In this document: piece after piece, positions 15,289-24,138 of the stretch
Layout: each line of letters starts with the position of its first letter
How positions within the stretch are numbered: position 1 is the stretch's first letter
Assembly: GCA_024244665.1 (NCBI GenBank)
Contig: JAAEOI010000691.1
Location: 1 to 31,978, forward strand
Direction: 5' to 3'
DNA from: Bacteroidota bacterium
GTDB taxonomy: Bacteria; Bacteroidota; Bacteroidia; Bacteroidales; GCA-2748055
DNA: 31,978 bases
Made by a program: the position numbers and the translations under genes
The notes under the pieces: generated by a model
Databases searched by the model: none
What the model saw: only the letters and a program-made list of their open reading frames with translations
What the model was told of the DNA's origin: nothing

Positions 15289-17229
15289 ATGGTTAAAATT
15301 CAATCCAAGATACCTGAAGGGCCGCTGGCAGAAAAGTGGTCCTCCTTTAAATCAAATCAGAACCTGGTCAACCCGGCCAACAAAAGGAAGCTGGATGTTA
15401 TTGTAGTTGGAACTGGTCTGGCCGGAGGGGCCGCCGCAGCCTCCCTGGCTGAAATGGGCTTCAAGGTAAAATCGTTTTGCTACCAGGACAGCCCGAGAAG
15501 AGCCCACAGTATTGCCGCGCAGGGCGGGATCAACGCTGCCAAGAACTATCAGAATGACGGTGACAGTATTTACAGGCTCTTTTTCGATACGGTTAAGGGA
15601 GGTGATTACAGGTCGAGGGAGGCCAACGTCTACCGGCTTGCAGAAGTGAGCAACCAGATTATTGACCAGTGCGTGGCCCAGGGGGTGCCCTTTGCCAGGG
15701 AGTATGGCGGATCGCTCGATAACCGTTCCTTCGGGGGAGCGCTGGTATCAAGGACTTTTTATGCCAGGGGACAAACCGGGCAGCAGCTGCTGCTGGGAGC
15801 CTACCAGGCCCTGAGCAGGCAGATCAAGCAGGGCAATGTTGAAATGTATCCCCGCATGGAGATGCAGAACCTGGTAATGATAGACGGAAAAGCCCGCGGG
15901 ATCATCTGCAGGGATGTGATTACCGGGACACTGGAGCGCTACAGTGCCCACGCAGTGGTCCTGGCCACCGGTGGATACGGCAATGTATTCTTCCTCTCCA
16001 CCATGGCCATGGGAGCCAATGTGAGTGCAGCCTGGCAGTGCCATAAGAAAGGGGCGCTGTTTGGAAACCCCTGTTACGTCCAGATTCATCCCACCTGTAT
16101 CCCAGTCCACGGTGAGAACCAGTCGAAGCTGACCCTGATGAGTGAGAGCCTCAGAAATGACGGGCGCATCTGGGTCCCGAAAAACAAGGAGGATGCCAAA
16201 AAACTGCAGAAGGGTGAGGTTACCGGGAGCGATATTCCTGAGGAGGCCAGGGACTACTACCTCGAAAGGCGCTATCCTGCATTTGGGAACCTGGTACCCA
16301 GAGATGTAGCCTCCCGAGCGGCAAAGGAGAGATGCGATGCGGGCTATGGCGTCAACTCCACCGGGCTGGCTGTGTTCCTCGATTTCAAGGACGCAATCCA
16401 GCGTCTGGGCAAAGATGTAATTGAAGCCAAATACGGTAACCTTTTCCAGATGTATGAGAAGATTACCGACGACAATCCCTATGAGGTGCCGATGATGATC
16501 TACCCTGCCATCCACTACTCCATGGGCGGCATCTGGGTGGACTATGAATTGCAGACCACCATCCCAGGACTGTTTGCCACCGGGGAAGCAAATTTTTCAG
16601 ACCATGGGGCAAACCGCCTGGGCGCTTCAGCGCTGATGCAGGGACTGGCTGACGGCTATTTTGTGCTACCCTACACCATCCAGAAATACCTGGCTGATGA
16701 GATCAACACCCCCAGGTTTGCCACCGATACGAAGGAGTTTGACGAGGCCGAAAAGGAGGTCAGCGGGCTGATGGAAAAGCTGATGGCAGTGAAGGGGAAC
16801 CAGACGGTGGATACACTTCATAAGCGGCTGGGAAGGATCATGTGGGATTACGTGGGGATGGCAAGGAACAAAGAGGGACTGGAACTTGCTCGTGAGGAGA
16901 TCCGCAACCTGAAAGAGGATTTCTGGAGCTCGGTGAAGATTCCCGGCGAGATGAATGACCTCAATCCTGAACTTCAGAAAGCCAGCCGGCTGGCCGATTT
17001 CCTGGAGCTGGGTGAGTTAATGGCCATTGATGCTTTGCTCAGGGAAGAGTCGTGCGGCGGGCATTTCAGGGATGAGTTTCAGACTGGAGAAGGTGAGGCG
17101 CTTCGGAACGACAAGGATTTTGCCTATGTGGCCGCCTGGGAATTCAGGAGTACAGACAAGGATCCGGTTTTGCACAAGGAGCCGTTGAAGTTTGAAAATA
17201 TTGAGTTGAAACAAAGAAATTACAAGTAA
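15289..17229 (+). CDS. sdhA: Succinate dehydrogenase/fumarate reductase flavoprotein subunit
   Basis: Catalytic subunit that interconverts succinate and fumarate on a covalently bound FAD. The product is 646 aa from the chosen start. It shows the dinucleotide fold GTGLAGG (41-47), [16 protein letters not shown] with His73 as the FAD-linked histidine, [27 protein letters not shown] and [16 protein letters not shown]. The opening [11 protein letters not shown] after a short lead is typical of Bacteroidota members. The frame is open from a TTG at 15280, but the ATG at 15289 fits the family. It sits 18 bases after sdhC and 18 bases before sdhB. frdA is an equally valid name. Confidence 0.95.
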   Translation: MVKIQSKIPEGPLAEKWSSFKSNQNLVNPANKRKLDVIVVGTGLAGGAAAASLAEMGFKVKSFCYQDSPRRAHSIAAQGGINAAKNYQNDGDSIYRLFFDTVKGGDYRSREANVYRLAEVSNQIIDQCVAQGVPFAREYGGSLDNRSFGGALVSRTFYARGQTGQQLLLGAYQALSRQIKQGNVEMYPRMEMQNLVMIDGKARGIICRDVITGTLERYSAHAVVLATGGYGNVFFLSTMAMGANVSAAWQCHKKGALFGNPCYVQIHPTCIPVHGENQSKLTLMSESLRNDGRIWVPKNKEDAKKLQKGEVTGSDIPEEARDYYLERRYPAFGNLVPRDVASRAAKERCDAGYGVNSTGLAVFLDFKDAIQRLGKDVIEAKYGNLFQMYEKITDDNPYEVPMMIYPAIHYSMGGIWVDYELQTTIPGLFATGEANFSDHGANRLGASALMQGLADGYFVLPYTIQKYLADEINTPRFATDTKEFDEAEKEVSGLMEKLMAVKGNQTVDTLHKRLGRIMWDYVGMARNKEGLELAREEIRNLKEDFWSSVKIPGEMNDLNPELQKASRLADFLELGELMAIDALLREESCGGHFRDEFQTGEGEALRNDKDFAYVAAWEFRSTDKDPVLHKEPLKFENIELKQRNYK

Positions 17230-17247
17230 CGGATTAACCCATAGAAC

Positions 17248-17985
17248 ATGGACCTGAAACTGAAAATCTGGCGTCAGAAGGATCCCCGAAGAAGGGGAAA
17301 ATTTGTGGACTATAAATTGAAGGATGTCTCTCCGGACAGTTCATTCCTGGAGATGCTTGATATGCTGAACGAGCAGTTGGTTGCCCGGAACGAGGAACCT
17401 GTTGTGTTTGACCATGACTGCAGGGAGGGAATCTGCGGAACCTGCGGGATGTACATCAACGGCAGGCCCCATGGCCCCGATTCGCTGATTACTGTCTGCC
17501 AGCTTCACATGCGGAAATTCAATGACGGTGATACCATCGTGATCGAACCATGGAGGGCCAGGGCCTTCCCGGTGATCAGGGATCTGATGGTGGACCGCTC
17601 GGCCTTTGACAAGCTTATCCAGGAGGCGGGGTATATCTCTGTGAACACCGGGAGTGCACCCGATGCCAACGGCATCCCGGTGAAAAAGAAGTTCGCTGAA
17701 CTGGCCATGGATGCAGCAGCCTGCATCGGATGCGGGGCCTGCGTTGCTGTATGCAAGAATGCATCTGCCATGCTATTCGTGGGAGCCAAGATATCCCACC
17801 TGACCCTGTTGCCACAGGGTAACATTGAAGCCAGGGAGCGGGTGAAAAAAATGGTGGCAAAGATGGATGAACTGGGATTCGGGAATTGCACCAACACTGG
17901 GGCATGCGAAGCAGAATGCCCCAAGGGGATCAAGCTTACCACTATCGCAATGCTGAACAGGGAGTACTACAAGGCAAAAATCTAA
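17248..17985 (+). CDS. sdhB: Succinate dehydrogenase/fumarate reductase iron-sulfur subunit
   Basis: Electron relay between the flavin and the membrane heme/quinone. The 245-residue product has a [2Fe-2S] ferredoxin domain with Cys58, Cys63, Cys66 (CREGICGTC) and Cys84, and a C-terminal domain with [11 protein letters not shown] (Cys159, 162, 165, 169) plus Cys214, Cys220 and Cys224 ([11 protein letters not shown]), enough to hold the [4Fe-4S] and [3Fe-4S] clusters. It is the last gene of the operon; the next gene is convergent 53 bases on, and I see no strong terminator between. frdB is an equally valid name. Confidence 0.95.
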   Translation: MDLKLKIWRQKDPRRRGKFVDYKLKDVSPDSSFLEMLDMLNEQLVARNEEPVVFDHDCREGICGTCGMYINGRPHGPDSLITVCQLHMRKFNDGDTIVIEPWRARAFPVIRDLMVDRSAFDKLIQEAGYISVNTGSAPDANGIPVKKKFAELAMDAAACIGCGACVAVCKNASAMLFVGAKISHLTLLPQGNIEARERVKKMVAKMDELGFGNCTNTGACEAECPKGIKLTTIAMLNREYYKAKI

Positions 17986-18038
17986 ACCGGTATATTTTAT
18001 TAGCAACCCGGGATTAGTTATGCTGAGCTCGCAAGGTT

Positions 18039-19427
18039 CTAGCTATTCGCAGTGGCTTCAACCTCCTCAACTGTTTTGGGGATGGGAGTGCCCAGTACCC
18101 TGCTTCCGGTATCGGTAATCAGCACATCATCCTCGATCCGTACACCTCCGAATCCAAGATAGGAATCCACTTCATTGTAGTTGATGAACTGCCCGAACTT
18201 CTTTTCACCCCTCCACTGCTCAATGAGTGCCGGGATGAAATAGCAGCCCGGTTCGTTGGTCATTACAAACCCGGTTTCAAGCTCCCGTCCCACTCTCAGG
18301 TAGGCGAGTCCGAACTGATCGCTCCTTTCCAGGGTTTTGGTATATCCCACAAAGTTCTCGCCCAATCCCTCCATGTCGTGAACATCAAGGCCAAGCATAT
18401 GGCCCAGTCCATGGGGAAAGAAAAGAGCATGTGCCCCTGCAGCAACAGCCTCATCAACATCACCCTTCATGATCCCCAGCTCTTTCAGTCCGCCGGCAAT
18501 AATCTTTGATGCCTGCAGGTGTACCTCCCTGTAATTTATTCCTGGCAGAGAGGCTTTGATGGTCTCCGTGTTGGCCTTCAGGACAATGTTATATATATCC
18601 TTTTGCTGTTGGGAGAATTTCCCTCCCACCGGGAAGGTCCTGGTGATGTCGCTGGCATAGCACATTTCGCTTTCAGCCCCTGCATCGCAAACCACCATCC
18701 GGCCCTCACACAGTTCGTTTCCGTGATAGTGGTTATGAAGGGTTTGCCCGTCCATGCTCAGAATCACCGGAAAGGAAACCGGTCCGCCGTGAGAAAGTGC
18801 AATCCCTTCAACGGCTCCGGCAAGCTCCCTCTCAAAATTTCCGGGGAAGGCCATCTTCATGGCTGTGGTGTGCATAATCCCGGCCACTTCAACGGCCTTC
18901 TCGATCTCGGCAATCTCAAAGGAGTCTTTCACTGCACGCAGTTTGACAACAGCATGGATAAGCTGTTCGGAGACAAACTCCTGCACTCCATCACAGCTCA
19001 CTCCAAGAAGTTTTGAAAGAGAGAGGATGTGATCCCCCCTGTAGGGAGGAAGAATATGCACCTTCCGCCCGGAAGCGATCGCCGATTTCAGGGTCGACTC
19101 AAGATCAGAAAGTGTGGCGGTGGCCTCAACAGCTACCTTTAAAGCCAGCTCCTTTACCAGGGGCTGCTCCCCCATCCAGATGATATCATCTATCTCAAAA
19201 TCGTCACCATACAGGGTGTCAATTCCCGAATCAGTATCGCATATCCCATGGAAGCCTGGTTTATTGATTCCGAAAAAATATAGAAAATTGCTATCCTGCC
19301 GGTAATGATATGTGTTTGCCCTGTAGTTCATTGCGCTCTCCTCGTTGCCGGCAATCAGGATCAGCCCTTCACCCACCAGTTCACGTAATTGTTTTCTTCT
19401 CTGCCAGTAAACTTCCTTTGGAAACAT
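18039..19427 (-). CDS. Xaa-Pro aminopeptidase (M24B), long form
   Basis: Second aminopeptidase P-type metallopeptidase in the window. Of 462 residues, about 1-150 form the N-domain (NTYHYRQDSNFLYFFG at 38-53) and the rest the catalytic domain. The metal ligands are complete: Asp248 (VCDAGAES), Asp260 (ASDITRTFPVGG), His343 (PHGLGHMLG), Glu392 (TNEPGCYF) and Glu432 (VRIEDDV). Compared with the copy at 13216-14469 it has an extra segment around 355-415 (GYTKTLERSDQFGLAYLRVG and WRGEKKFGQFINYNEVD), typical of the larger subgroup. It is transcribed alone. A near-match -7 sequence (TACTTTTA) lies upstream in the AT-rich gap. Confidence 0.92.
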   Translation of the reverse strand: MFPKEVYWQRRKQLRELVGEGLILIAGNEESAMNYRANTYHYRQDSNFLYFFGINKPGFHGICDTDSGIDTLYGDDFEIDDIIWMGEQPLVKELALKVAVEATATLSDLESTLKSAIASGRKVHILPPYRGDHILSLSKLLGVSCDGVQEFVSEQLIHAVVKLRAVKDSFEIAEIEKAVEVAGIMHTTAMKMAFPGNFERELAGAVEGIALSHGGPVSFPVILSMDGQTLHNHYHGNELCEGRMVVCDAGAESEMCYASDITRTFPVGGKFSQQQKDIYNIVLKANTETIKASLPGINYREVHLQASKIIAGGLKELGIMKGDVDEAVAAGAHALFFPHGLGHMLGLDVHDMEGLGENFVGYTKTLERSDQFGLAYLRVGRELETGFVMTNEPGCYFIPALIEQWRGEKKFGQFINYNEVDSYLGFGGVRIEDDVLITDTGSRVLGTPIPKTVEEVEATANS

Positions 19428-19619
19428 AAGCTTATGATTTGAATGTTATTGAATAAAAGTAGTTTCATTTTTTGACAAACAGCCAGAAACGGCATAAAAC
19501 ATTATCGCCAAAACTTCAATTTCTATACCACAAAAATATCAACCTATTAAGAAACGCGACACCACCTCCAGAATATTGTAACCTTTTCATACACATAGCG
19601 TAAAAATATGCGAATAGCG

Positions 19620-19649
19620 TTGTTCAATAAGAATAAATTCATATATTCG
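19620..19649 (+). promoter_or_regulatory. Probable promoter of the conserved hypothetical gene
   Basis: TTG at 19620-19622, a 19-base spacer and TATATTCG at 19642-19649 match the Bacteroidota promoter layout with one mismatch in the -7 box. The gene starts 46 bases later. The remainder of the gap from 19428 is AT-rich, with nothing else I can name. Confidence 0.5.
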
Positions 19650-19695
19650 CACTGTGTGAGCCATTTTTCAACCCTTTGTTAACAATTTTACCAAC

Positions 19696-20427
19696 ATGCC
19701 CTACCGCCGTCTCCCCAATACAGATTCAGCCAGACTGAAATCCTTGAAATTTGCGCATGAAAGGGGAAAAGAAACCCCGCCATTCAAGCTGGCCTTCAGT
19801 CCCGGTTCTTTTAGAAAGATACAATCGGTACTCCCGGGTTTCGAGAACACCATATACGAACACAGGAATTCACTGAATATCCAGGCAGAGAAAAACAAGG
19901 AGTACCAGAAGCGGCTTAAAAAGGTAAGACTTTACATTTCCCATTTCATCCAGGTGATAAACATGGCCATCTCACGGGGCGACCTTGTTCCTGAATCACG
20001 CAGTTTCTTCGGCTTGGAGGAGGAGAAAAAGATACCCTCTCTCCACTCGGAAGAAGAGGTGATCAACTGGGGCCAGAAACTGATCGATGGTGAGAGGGAG
20101 AGGCAGAATACAGGTTGTAGCCCGATTACCAACCCCACAGTGGCGGTATTAAAGGTTCATTTCGATAAGTTCATGGAGTATCACAACTACCAGAAAAGCT
20201 TGAAGAACAGGAGCCAGCGGGCCCAGGACCTGCTTAATATTCAGCGTGCCCAGGTGGATAGCGTCATCCAGCAGATCTGGAACGAGGTTGAGGATACCTT
20301 CAATGATCTTCCCGAGGAGATGCGCAGGGAAAAAGCTTCAGAATACGGGCTGGTCTATGTCTTCAGGAAAAACGAACTGAACACTTCTAATCTGTTCCAG
20401 ACCCCACGGATCGGGGAGATCGGCTAG
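19696..20427 (+). CDS. Conserved protein of unknown function
   Basis: I do not know a function. The 243-residue product has no signal peptide, membrane segment or familiar catalytic motif. It is rich in K, E, R, Q and N and probably mostly helical, especially about 55-90 and 165-215. Notable segments are the start MPYRRLPNTDSARLKSL, YISHFIQVINMAISRGDL (about 79-96), SRSFFGLEEEKKIPSL and SPITNPTVAVLKVHFDKF. The closing part is EEMRREKASEYGLVYVFRKNEL. The composition and the compact conserved-looking blocks resemble a small family I recall from Bacteroidales genomes, but I cannot verify that here. Its last 41 bases overlap the end of the convergent CPBP gene. A helical nucleic-acid or protein-binding role is possible but unsupported. 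Confidence 0.8.
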   Translation: MPYRRLPNTDSARLKSLKFAHERGKETPPFKLAFSPGSFRKIQSVLPGFENTIYEHRNSLNIQAEKNKEYQKRLKKVRLYISHFIQVINMAISRGDLVPESRSFFGLEEEKKIPSLHSEEEVINWGQKLIDGERERQNTGCSPITNPTVAVLKVHFDKFMEYHNYQKSLKNRSQRAQDLLNIQRAQVDSVIQQIWNEVEDTFNDLPEEMRREKASEYGLVYVFRKNELNTSNLFQTPRIGEIG

Positions 20428-21358
20428 AGTTCACACTCACCTGGTAATACCAGGCAATAAAAAACACCACAAATATCAGCAGGCTGATCAGAGCCGTCAT
20501 TGGCAACATGGTACTTGTCCCGATCTCTTCTAGCATATCGTCGGCGCTTCCTTTCGAATTGAAATAGTAATAGATTACGCCCATGGCATTGTTCAAAAAA
20601 TGGGCTATGATGGGAAACCATATAGAGCGGCCAAGGTACATGAGGTAACCGAGAATAATCCCCAGGGCAAAGCGTGGAAGAAAGGAGAAGAACTGAAAGT
20701 GAAAAGCGCTGAACAGAATGGCTGTAATCAGGATCGCCAGGTGGGGGCTCCTGACCATACTGGTAAGCAAGCGCTGGAACAATCCCCTGAAAATCAACTC
20801 CTCTCCGAAAGCTGCAATGACTCCGATCATTAACAGGTTCATAAGCAAGCCCCACAGTGATTTGGTTGCGGTAAAAGCCCTCATAATCTGCTCTGCATCG
20901 GCCTCCATCCTCCTCATTATACGGTCCACCGAATTAATCGGGAACTCCATCCTCATATTAACCTCGGCCAGATAGTTGATGAGGGGTATCACCGAAACCA
21001 TCATTCCAACTGTCAGAAATAGAGCCACCCAGTTGATCGGATCACGAAATTGGTAATAGGAGAAGAGGTCGCCGCCGAAAAGGTATGAGAAAAGAAATGC
21101 CGGGATAATAAAAGTGCCCACTGAGCCGAGAATCTGTATCAGCTTCGAGGCCGCCACATATTTCGGATCAGTAAAAGCTCCCATGGAAAGAATTTCAGAC
21201 ACCCGGAAATCGTACAACAGCGCTGCAATAAATGCACCCAGGAACTGAAAGAGCAGTCCAAGTATAAACAAATTAACCACCGCGAAAAGAATCTTCTCTC
21301 CTGGCTTCAGGCCGGCAAGCAACGCATGCTTTCTTGAAGGATTATTCAGGTTGTCCAT
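20387..21358 (-). CDS. CPBP family intramembrane metalloprotease (Rce1/ABI type)
   Basis: Polytopic membrane protein of the CAAX-protease/bacteriocin-processing group. Of 323 residues, most form about seven to eight hydrophobic segments. The family motifs are in order: GEELIFRG with Glu186-Glu187 and Arg191, His220 in SAFHFQF, and His253 with Asn257 in IAHFLNN. These are the expected metal-site residues. Known members cut prenylated proteins, process peptides or confer bacteriocin immunity; the substrate here is unknown. The C-terminal tail after the last membrane segment is Ser/Arg-rich (SSRSPRSVGSGTD) and is encoded by DNA that overlaps the opposite-strand gene by 41 bases. That could mean the tail is dispensable. 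Confidence 0.88.
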   Translation of the reverse strand: MDNLNNPSRKHALLAGLKPGEKILFAVVNLFILGLLFQFLGAFIAALLYDFRVSEILSMGAFTDPKYVAASKLIQILGSVGTFIIPAFLFSYLFGGDLFSYYQFRDPINWVALFLTVGMMVSVIPLINYLAEVNMRMEFPINSVDRIMRRMEADAEQIMRAFTATKSLWGLLMNLLMIGVIAAFGEELIFRGLFQRLLTSMVRSPHLAILITAILFSAFHFQFFSFLPRFALGIILGYLMYLGRSIWFPIIAHFLNNAMGVIYYYFNSKGSADDMLEEIGTSTMLPMTALISLLIFVVFFIAWYYQVSVNSSRSPRSVGSGTD

Positions 21359-21379
21359 GTGGCTTTATCTCTGCCTGCA

Positions 21380-21395
21380 TATTTTTGTATTTTTG
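21380..21395 (+). promoter_or_regulatory. Two tandem -7 promoter boxes upstream of the dihydrouridine synthase gene
   Basis: TATTTTTG occurs twice back to back, at 21380-21387 and 21388-21395, both exact matches to TAnnTTTG. The second ends 62 bases before the ATG, leaving a leader of about 55 bases. Two start points 8 bases apart are possible. Confidence 0.6.
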
Positions 21396-21457
21396 CAGCA
21401 GAATTAGTGCACAAAGAAAGTAATTTGAATCTTTAAAACCTACAAAGTTTATTCATC

Positions 21458-22492
21458 ATGCGCATAGGCGATGTTGAACTTGGCGAACAGCCCCTTTTCC
21501 TTGCTCCCATGGAGGACATTACAGATCCCTCCTTCAGATACCTGTGTAAAAAATCGGGTGCAGATATGATGTACACTGAATTTATCTCGTCCGACGGGCT
21601 CATCAGGGATGGAGCGAAAAGCCTGAAGAAGCTTGATATTTTTGATTACGAGCGACCCATGGGGATACAGCTTTACGGGCATATCATCGAGTCGATGGTG
21701 GAAGCCACTCATATGGCTGTCAAGGCCAAACCCGAAATCATCGACATTAACTACGGCTGTCCGGTCCGCAAGATAGCCAACCGGGGAGCAGGAGCCGGTA
21801 TGCTTTCCAATATCCCGTTGATGATGGAGATGACCAGGGCCATCGTGGAGGCCTCCCCCCTGCCGGTAACAGTAAAAACCCGGCTGGGATGGGACGATTC
21901 GAGCAAGATTATTATGGAGGTTGCTGAGCAACTCCAGGACTTGGGAATCAGTGCACTGACCATACATGGGAGAACAAGGGCACAGATGTACAGGGGATCG
22001 GCCGACTGGACCCTCATCGGGGAGGTGAAGAACAACCCGCGAATGACCATTCCCATTATTGGGAACGGTGATATCACTAATCCTGTTGAAGCCAAAGAGG
22101 CCTTCGACCGGTTCGGAGTAGACGGGATCATGATTGGCCGTGCCGCTGTGGGCAAGCCCTGGCTCTTTGGTCACACGAAACACTACCTGGAAAGTGGCGA
22201 ACTGCTTCCCGACCCCACTGTTTCGGAGAAGGTGGATATGGCAAAATTGCAGTTCGAAAAATCATTGGAATTCAAGTCGGTGCCAGTGGGAATCTATGAA
22301 ATGCGCCGCCACCTTTCAAATTACTTTAAGGGCCTCCCCCATTTCAAAGAGATGAGGCTGAAGCTGCTGACCACCCTGGATGTGCAGGAGATATTCAACC
22401 TGCTGGAGGAGATCCGGGAAAGATATGGTGACTCGAGACCCGATGCCTCAGGATCATTCTGGGAACAGAAAAATTCATCCCGGGACTTATGA
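21458..22492 (+). CDS. dusB: tRNA-dihydrouridine synthase (DusB-like)
   Basis: FMN enzyme that reduces uridines in the D-loop of tRNA, using NADPH. The 344-residue product is a TIM barrel with family motifs: LFLAPMEDITDPSFR (13-27), IDINYGCPVRKI with catalytic Cys101, VTVKTRLGWD, LTIHGRTRAQMYRG, IPIIGNGDI and IMIGRAAVGKPWLF. The C-terminal helical domain (MRRHLSNYFKGLP) binds tRNA. The DusB assignment rests on overall pattern; other Dus types are less likely. The coding end overlaps that of the convergent nadB by 6 bases. Confidence 0.92.
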   Translation: MRIGDVELGEQPLFLAPMEDITDPSFRYLCKKSGADMMYTEFISSDGLIRDGAKSLKKLDIFDYERPMGIQLYGHIIESMVEATHMAVKAKPEIIDINYGCPVRKIANRGAGAGMLSNIPLMMEMTRAIVEASPLPVTVKTRLGWDDSSKIIMEVAEQLQDLGISALTIHGRTRAQMYRGSADWTLIGEVKNNPRMTIPIIGNGDITNPVEAKEAFDRFGVDGIMIGRAAVGKPWLFGHTKHYLESGELLPDPTVSEKVDMAKLQFEKSLEFKSVPVGIYEMRRHLSNYFKGLPHFKEMRLKLLTTLDVQEIFNLLEEIRERYGDSRPDASGSFWEQKNSSRDL

Positions 22493-24061
22493 GATATCCA
22501 GGCTTTTGGGATAGTCCAGATTGTAGTGCAATCCCCGGCTCTCTTTCCTTGCCTGTGCCATTTTGATTACCAGGTAACCCACATTGATCAGGTTGCGCAG
22601 TTGACAGATGCGCAGTGAGAGGCTTGACTTCTTATAGAGATCCTCGGTCTCCCGGTAAATAATCTCCAGCCTGGCCACCGCCCTTTCAAGGCGCAGGTCT
22701 GACCTGACAATCCCCACGTAGTTGGTCATGATTTGCCTCACCTCTTTCAGGTTCTGTGTAATCAGTACCATCTCTTCCGGGTGGGAAGTGCCGCTTTCGT
22801 CCCAGTCCGGGATACGTTCAGCAAATTCCAGGTTTTCCGACTTGATCACTGCATGTTTTGCAGCCCTGTCGGCATATACGATAGCCTCGATCAGGGAGTT
22901 GGATGCCAGCCTGTTTGCCCCATGCAATCCGGTCGAAGAGACCTCCCCCACCGCATATAGTCTCCTGATCCAGGTCTGGCCGTCCATATCCACCTTGATC
23001 CCCCCGCACATATAATGGGCGGCAGGAACCACAGGGATCATATCCTTCGAAATATCTATTCCAATGGAAAGGCATTTTTCCGTGATGTTGGGAAAGTGCT
23101 TTTTCAGCGCTTTCTCCTCCAGGTGGCTTACGTCCAGGTAGACAAAATCGTGACCGTGGATCTTCATCTCGTTATCGATGGCACGGGCCACAATATCCCT
23201 GGGAGCAAGGCTTCCCCGTTCATCATACTTGTTCATGAATTTCTCCCCAAGCATGTTCTTAAGAATCCCTCCATAACCCCTCATCGCTTCGGAAATCAGG
23301 AAGGAGGGAGACTCTCCCGGATTGAATAAGGAGGTGGGATGGAACTGGACAAATTCCATGTTCTCTATGATCCCCTTGGCCCGGTAGACCATCGCAACCC
23401 CGTCGCCCGTGGCAATGGGAGGATTGGTGGTTGTGGAGTAAAGGTGGCCTGCCCCGCCTGAGGCAAGCAGGGTCGATTTGGAAAGGATCCTGATTACCTG
23501 TCCCGACTTCAGGCTAAGTACATAGGCACCATAACACTCGATATCGGTCATGGCCCTCTTCACAAGTTTTCCCATATGGTGCTGGGTGATCAGGTCCACT
23601 GCAAAATAATGTTCCAGCAAATCGATCTGCGGGTGCTTGCGGACTTTCTGAGAAAGTGCACGCTGAATCTCTTCGCCTGTATTGTCTTTATGATGAAGGA
23701 TCCTGTGCTCCGAATGACCGCCCTCCCTGGCCAGGTCATACTTCCCTGTTGAAGATTTATCAAATTTAGTTCCCCACTGAATCAGTTCATTTATCTGGGC
23801 GGGCCCCTCCTTCACCACCAGCTTCACAACCTGCTCGTTACAGATGTGGTCGCCGGCAATTAAAGTGTCCTCCACATGTTTCTCGTAACTGTCAGGCTCA
23901 TAGATCACCGCAGCAATCCCTCCCTGCGCATACCTGGTATTGGTCTCTTCCAGGTTTGACTTGGAAATCAGGCAGACCGATCCGTGTTCTGCCACCTTCA
24001 GGGCGTAGCTCAAACCCCCAAGGCCCGAACCGATCACCAGAAAATCATACTTTTTCTCCAT
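22487..24061 (-). CDS. nadB: L-aspartate oxidase
   Basis: FAD enzyme that oxidises L-aspartate to iminoaspartate, first step of de novo NAD synthesis. The 524-residue product shows the FAD fold IGSGLGGLSYAL (10-21), NTRYAQGGIAAV (41-52), EHRILHHKDNTGEEI, LASGGAGHLYSTTTNPP, VQFHPTSLF, APRDIVARAID, PAAHYMCGGIKVD and GLHGANRLASNSL. The C-terminal helical domain has the expected length. It belongs to the same superfamily as SdhA, but the HHKDNTG and GANRLASNSL stretches point to NadB. nadA and nadC are not next to it. A Shine-Dalgarno-like GGGAG lies about 5 bases before the ATG, and a perfect -7 box lies at 24087-24094. Confidence 0.94.
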   Translation of the reverse strand: MEKKYDFLVIGSGLGGLSYALKVAEHGSVCLISKSNLEETNTRYAQGGIAAVIYEPDSYEKHVEDTLIAGDHICNEQVVKLVVKEGPAQINELIQWGTKFDKSSTGKYDLAREGGHSEHRILHHKDNTGEEIQRALSQKVRKHPQIDLLEHYFAVDLITQHHMGKLVKRAMTDIECYGAYVLSLKSGQVIRILSKSTLLASGGAGHLYSTTTNPPIATGDGVAMVYRAKGIIENMEFVQFHPTSLFNPGESPSFLISEAMRGYGGILKNMLGEKFMNKYDERGSLAPRDIVARAIDNEMKIHGHDFVYLDVSHLEEKALKKHFPNITEKCLSIGIDISKDMIPVVPAAHYMCGGIKVDMDGQTWIRRLYAVGEVSSTGLHGANRLASNSLIEAIVYADRAAKHAVIKSENLEFAERIPDWDESGTSHPEEMVLITQNLKEVRQIMTNYVGIVRSDLRLERAVARLEIIYRETEDLYKKSSLSLRICQLRNLINVGYLVIKMAQARKESRGLHYNLDYPKSLDIS

Positions 24062-24086
24062 TGCATCTCCCTCTCAAAATTCGAGA

Positions 24087-24094
24087 CAAATATA
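24087..24094 (-). promoter_or_regulatory. -7 promoter box of nadB
   Basis: TATATTTG on the minus strand, an exact TAnnTTTG match, 25 bases upstream of the nadB ATG. It is divergent from the wecB box 31 bases away. Confidence 0.65.
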
Positions 24095-24125
24095 GAAAAA
24101 CCATCAGAGAATGATATAAATCTGT

Positions 24126-24133
24126 TATTTTTG
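24126..24133 (+). promoter_or_regulatory. -7 promoter box of the UDP-GlcNAc 2-epimerase gene, close to the start codon
   Basis: TATTTTTG matches TAnnTTTG exactly and ends only 5 bases before the ATG at 24139. Transcription would start at or almost at the start codon, implying a leaderless or near-leaderless mRNA. Confidence 0.55.
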
Positions 24134-24138
24134 GCCAT

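Noticed and set aside
15748..16515. 255-codon minus-strand open frame inside sdhA
   Set aside because: It is a shadow of the flavoprotein coding sequence, with no start signals or family motifs.
14605..17985. Separate fourth subunit (SdhD) for the succinate dehydrogenase
   Set aside because: The single five-helix cytochrome b subunit type does not need one, and the spacers are only 18 bases.
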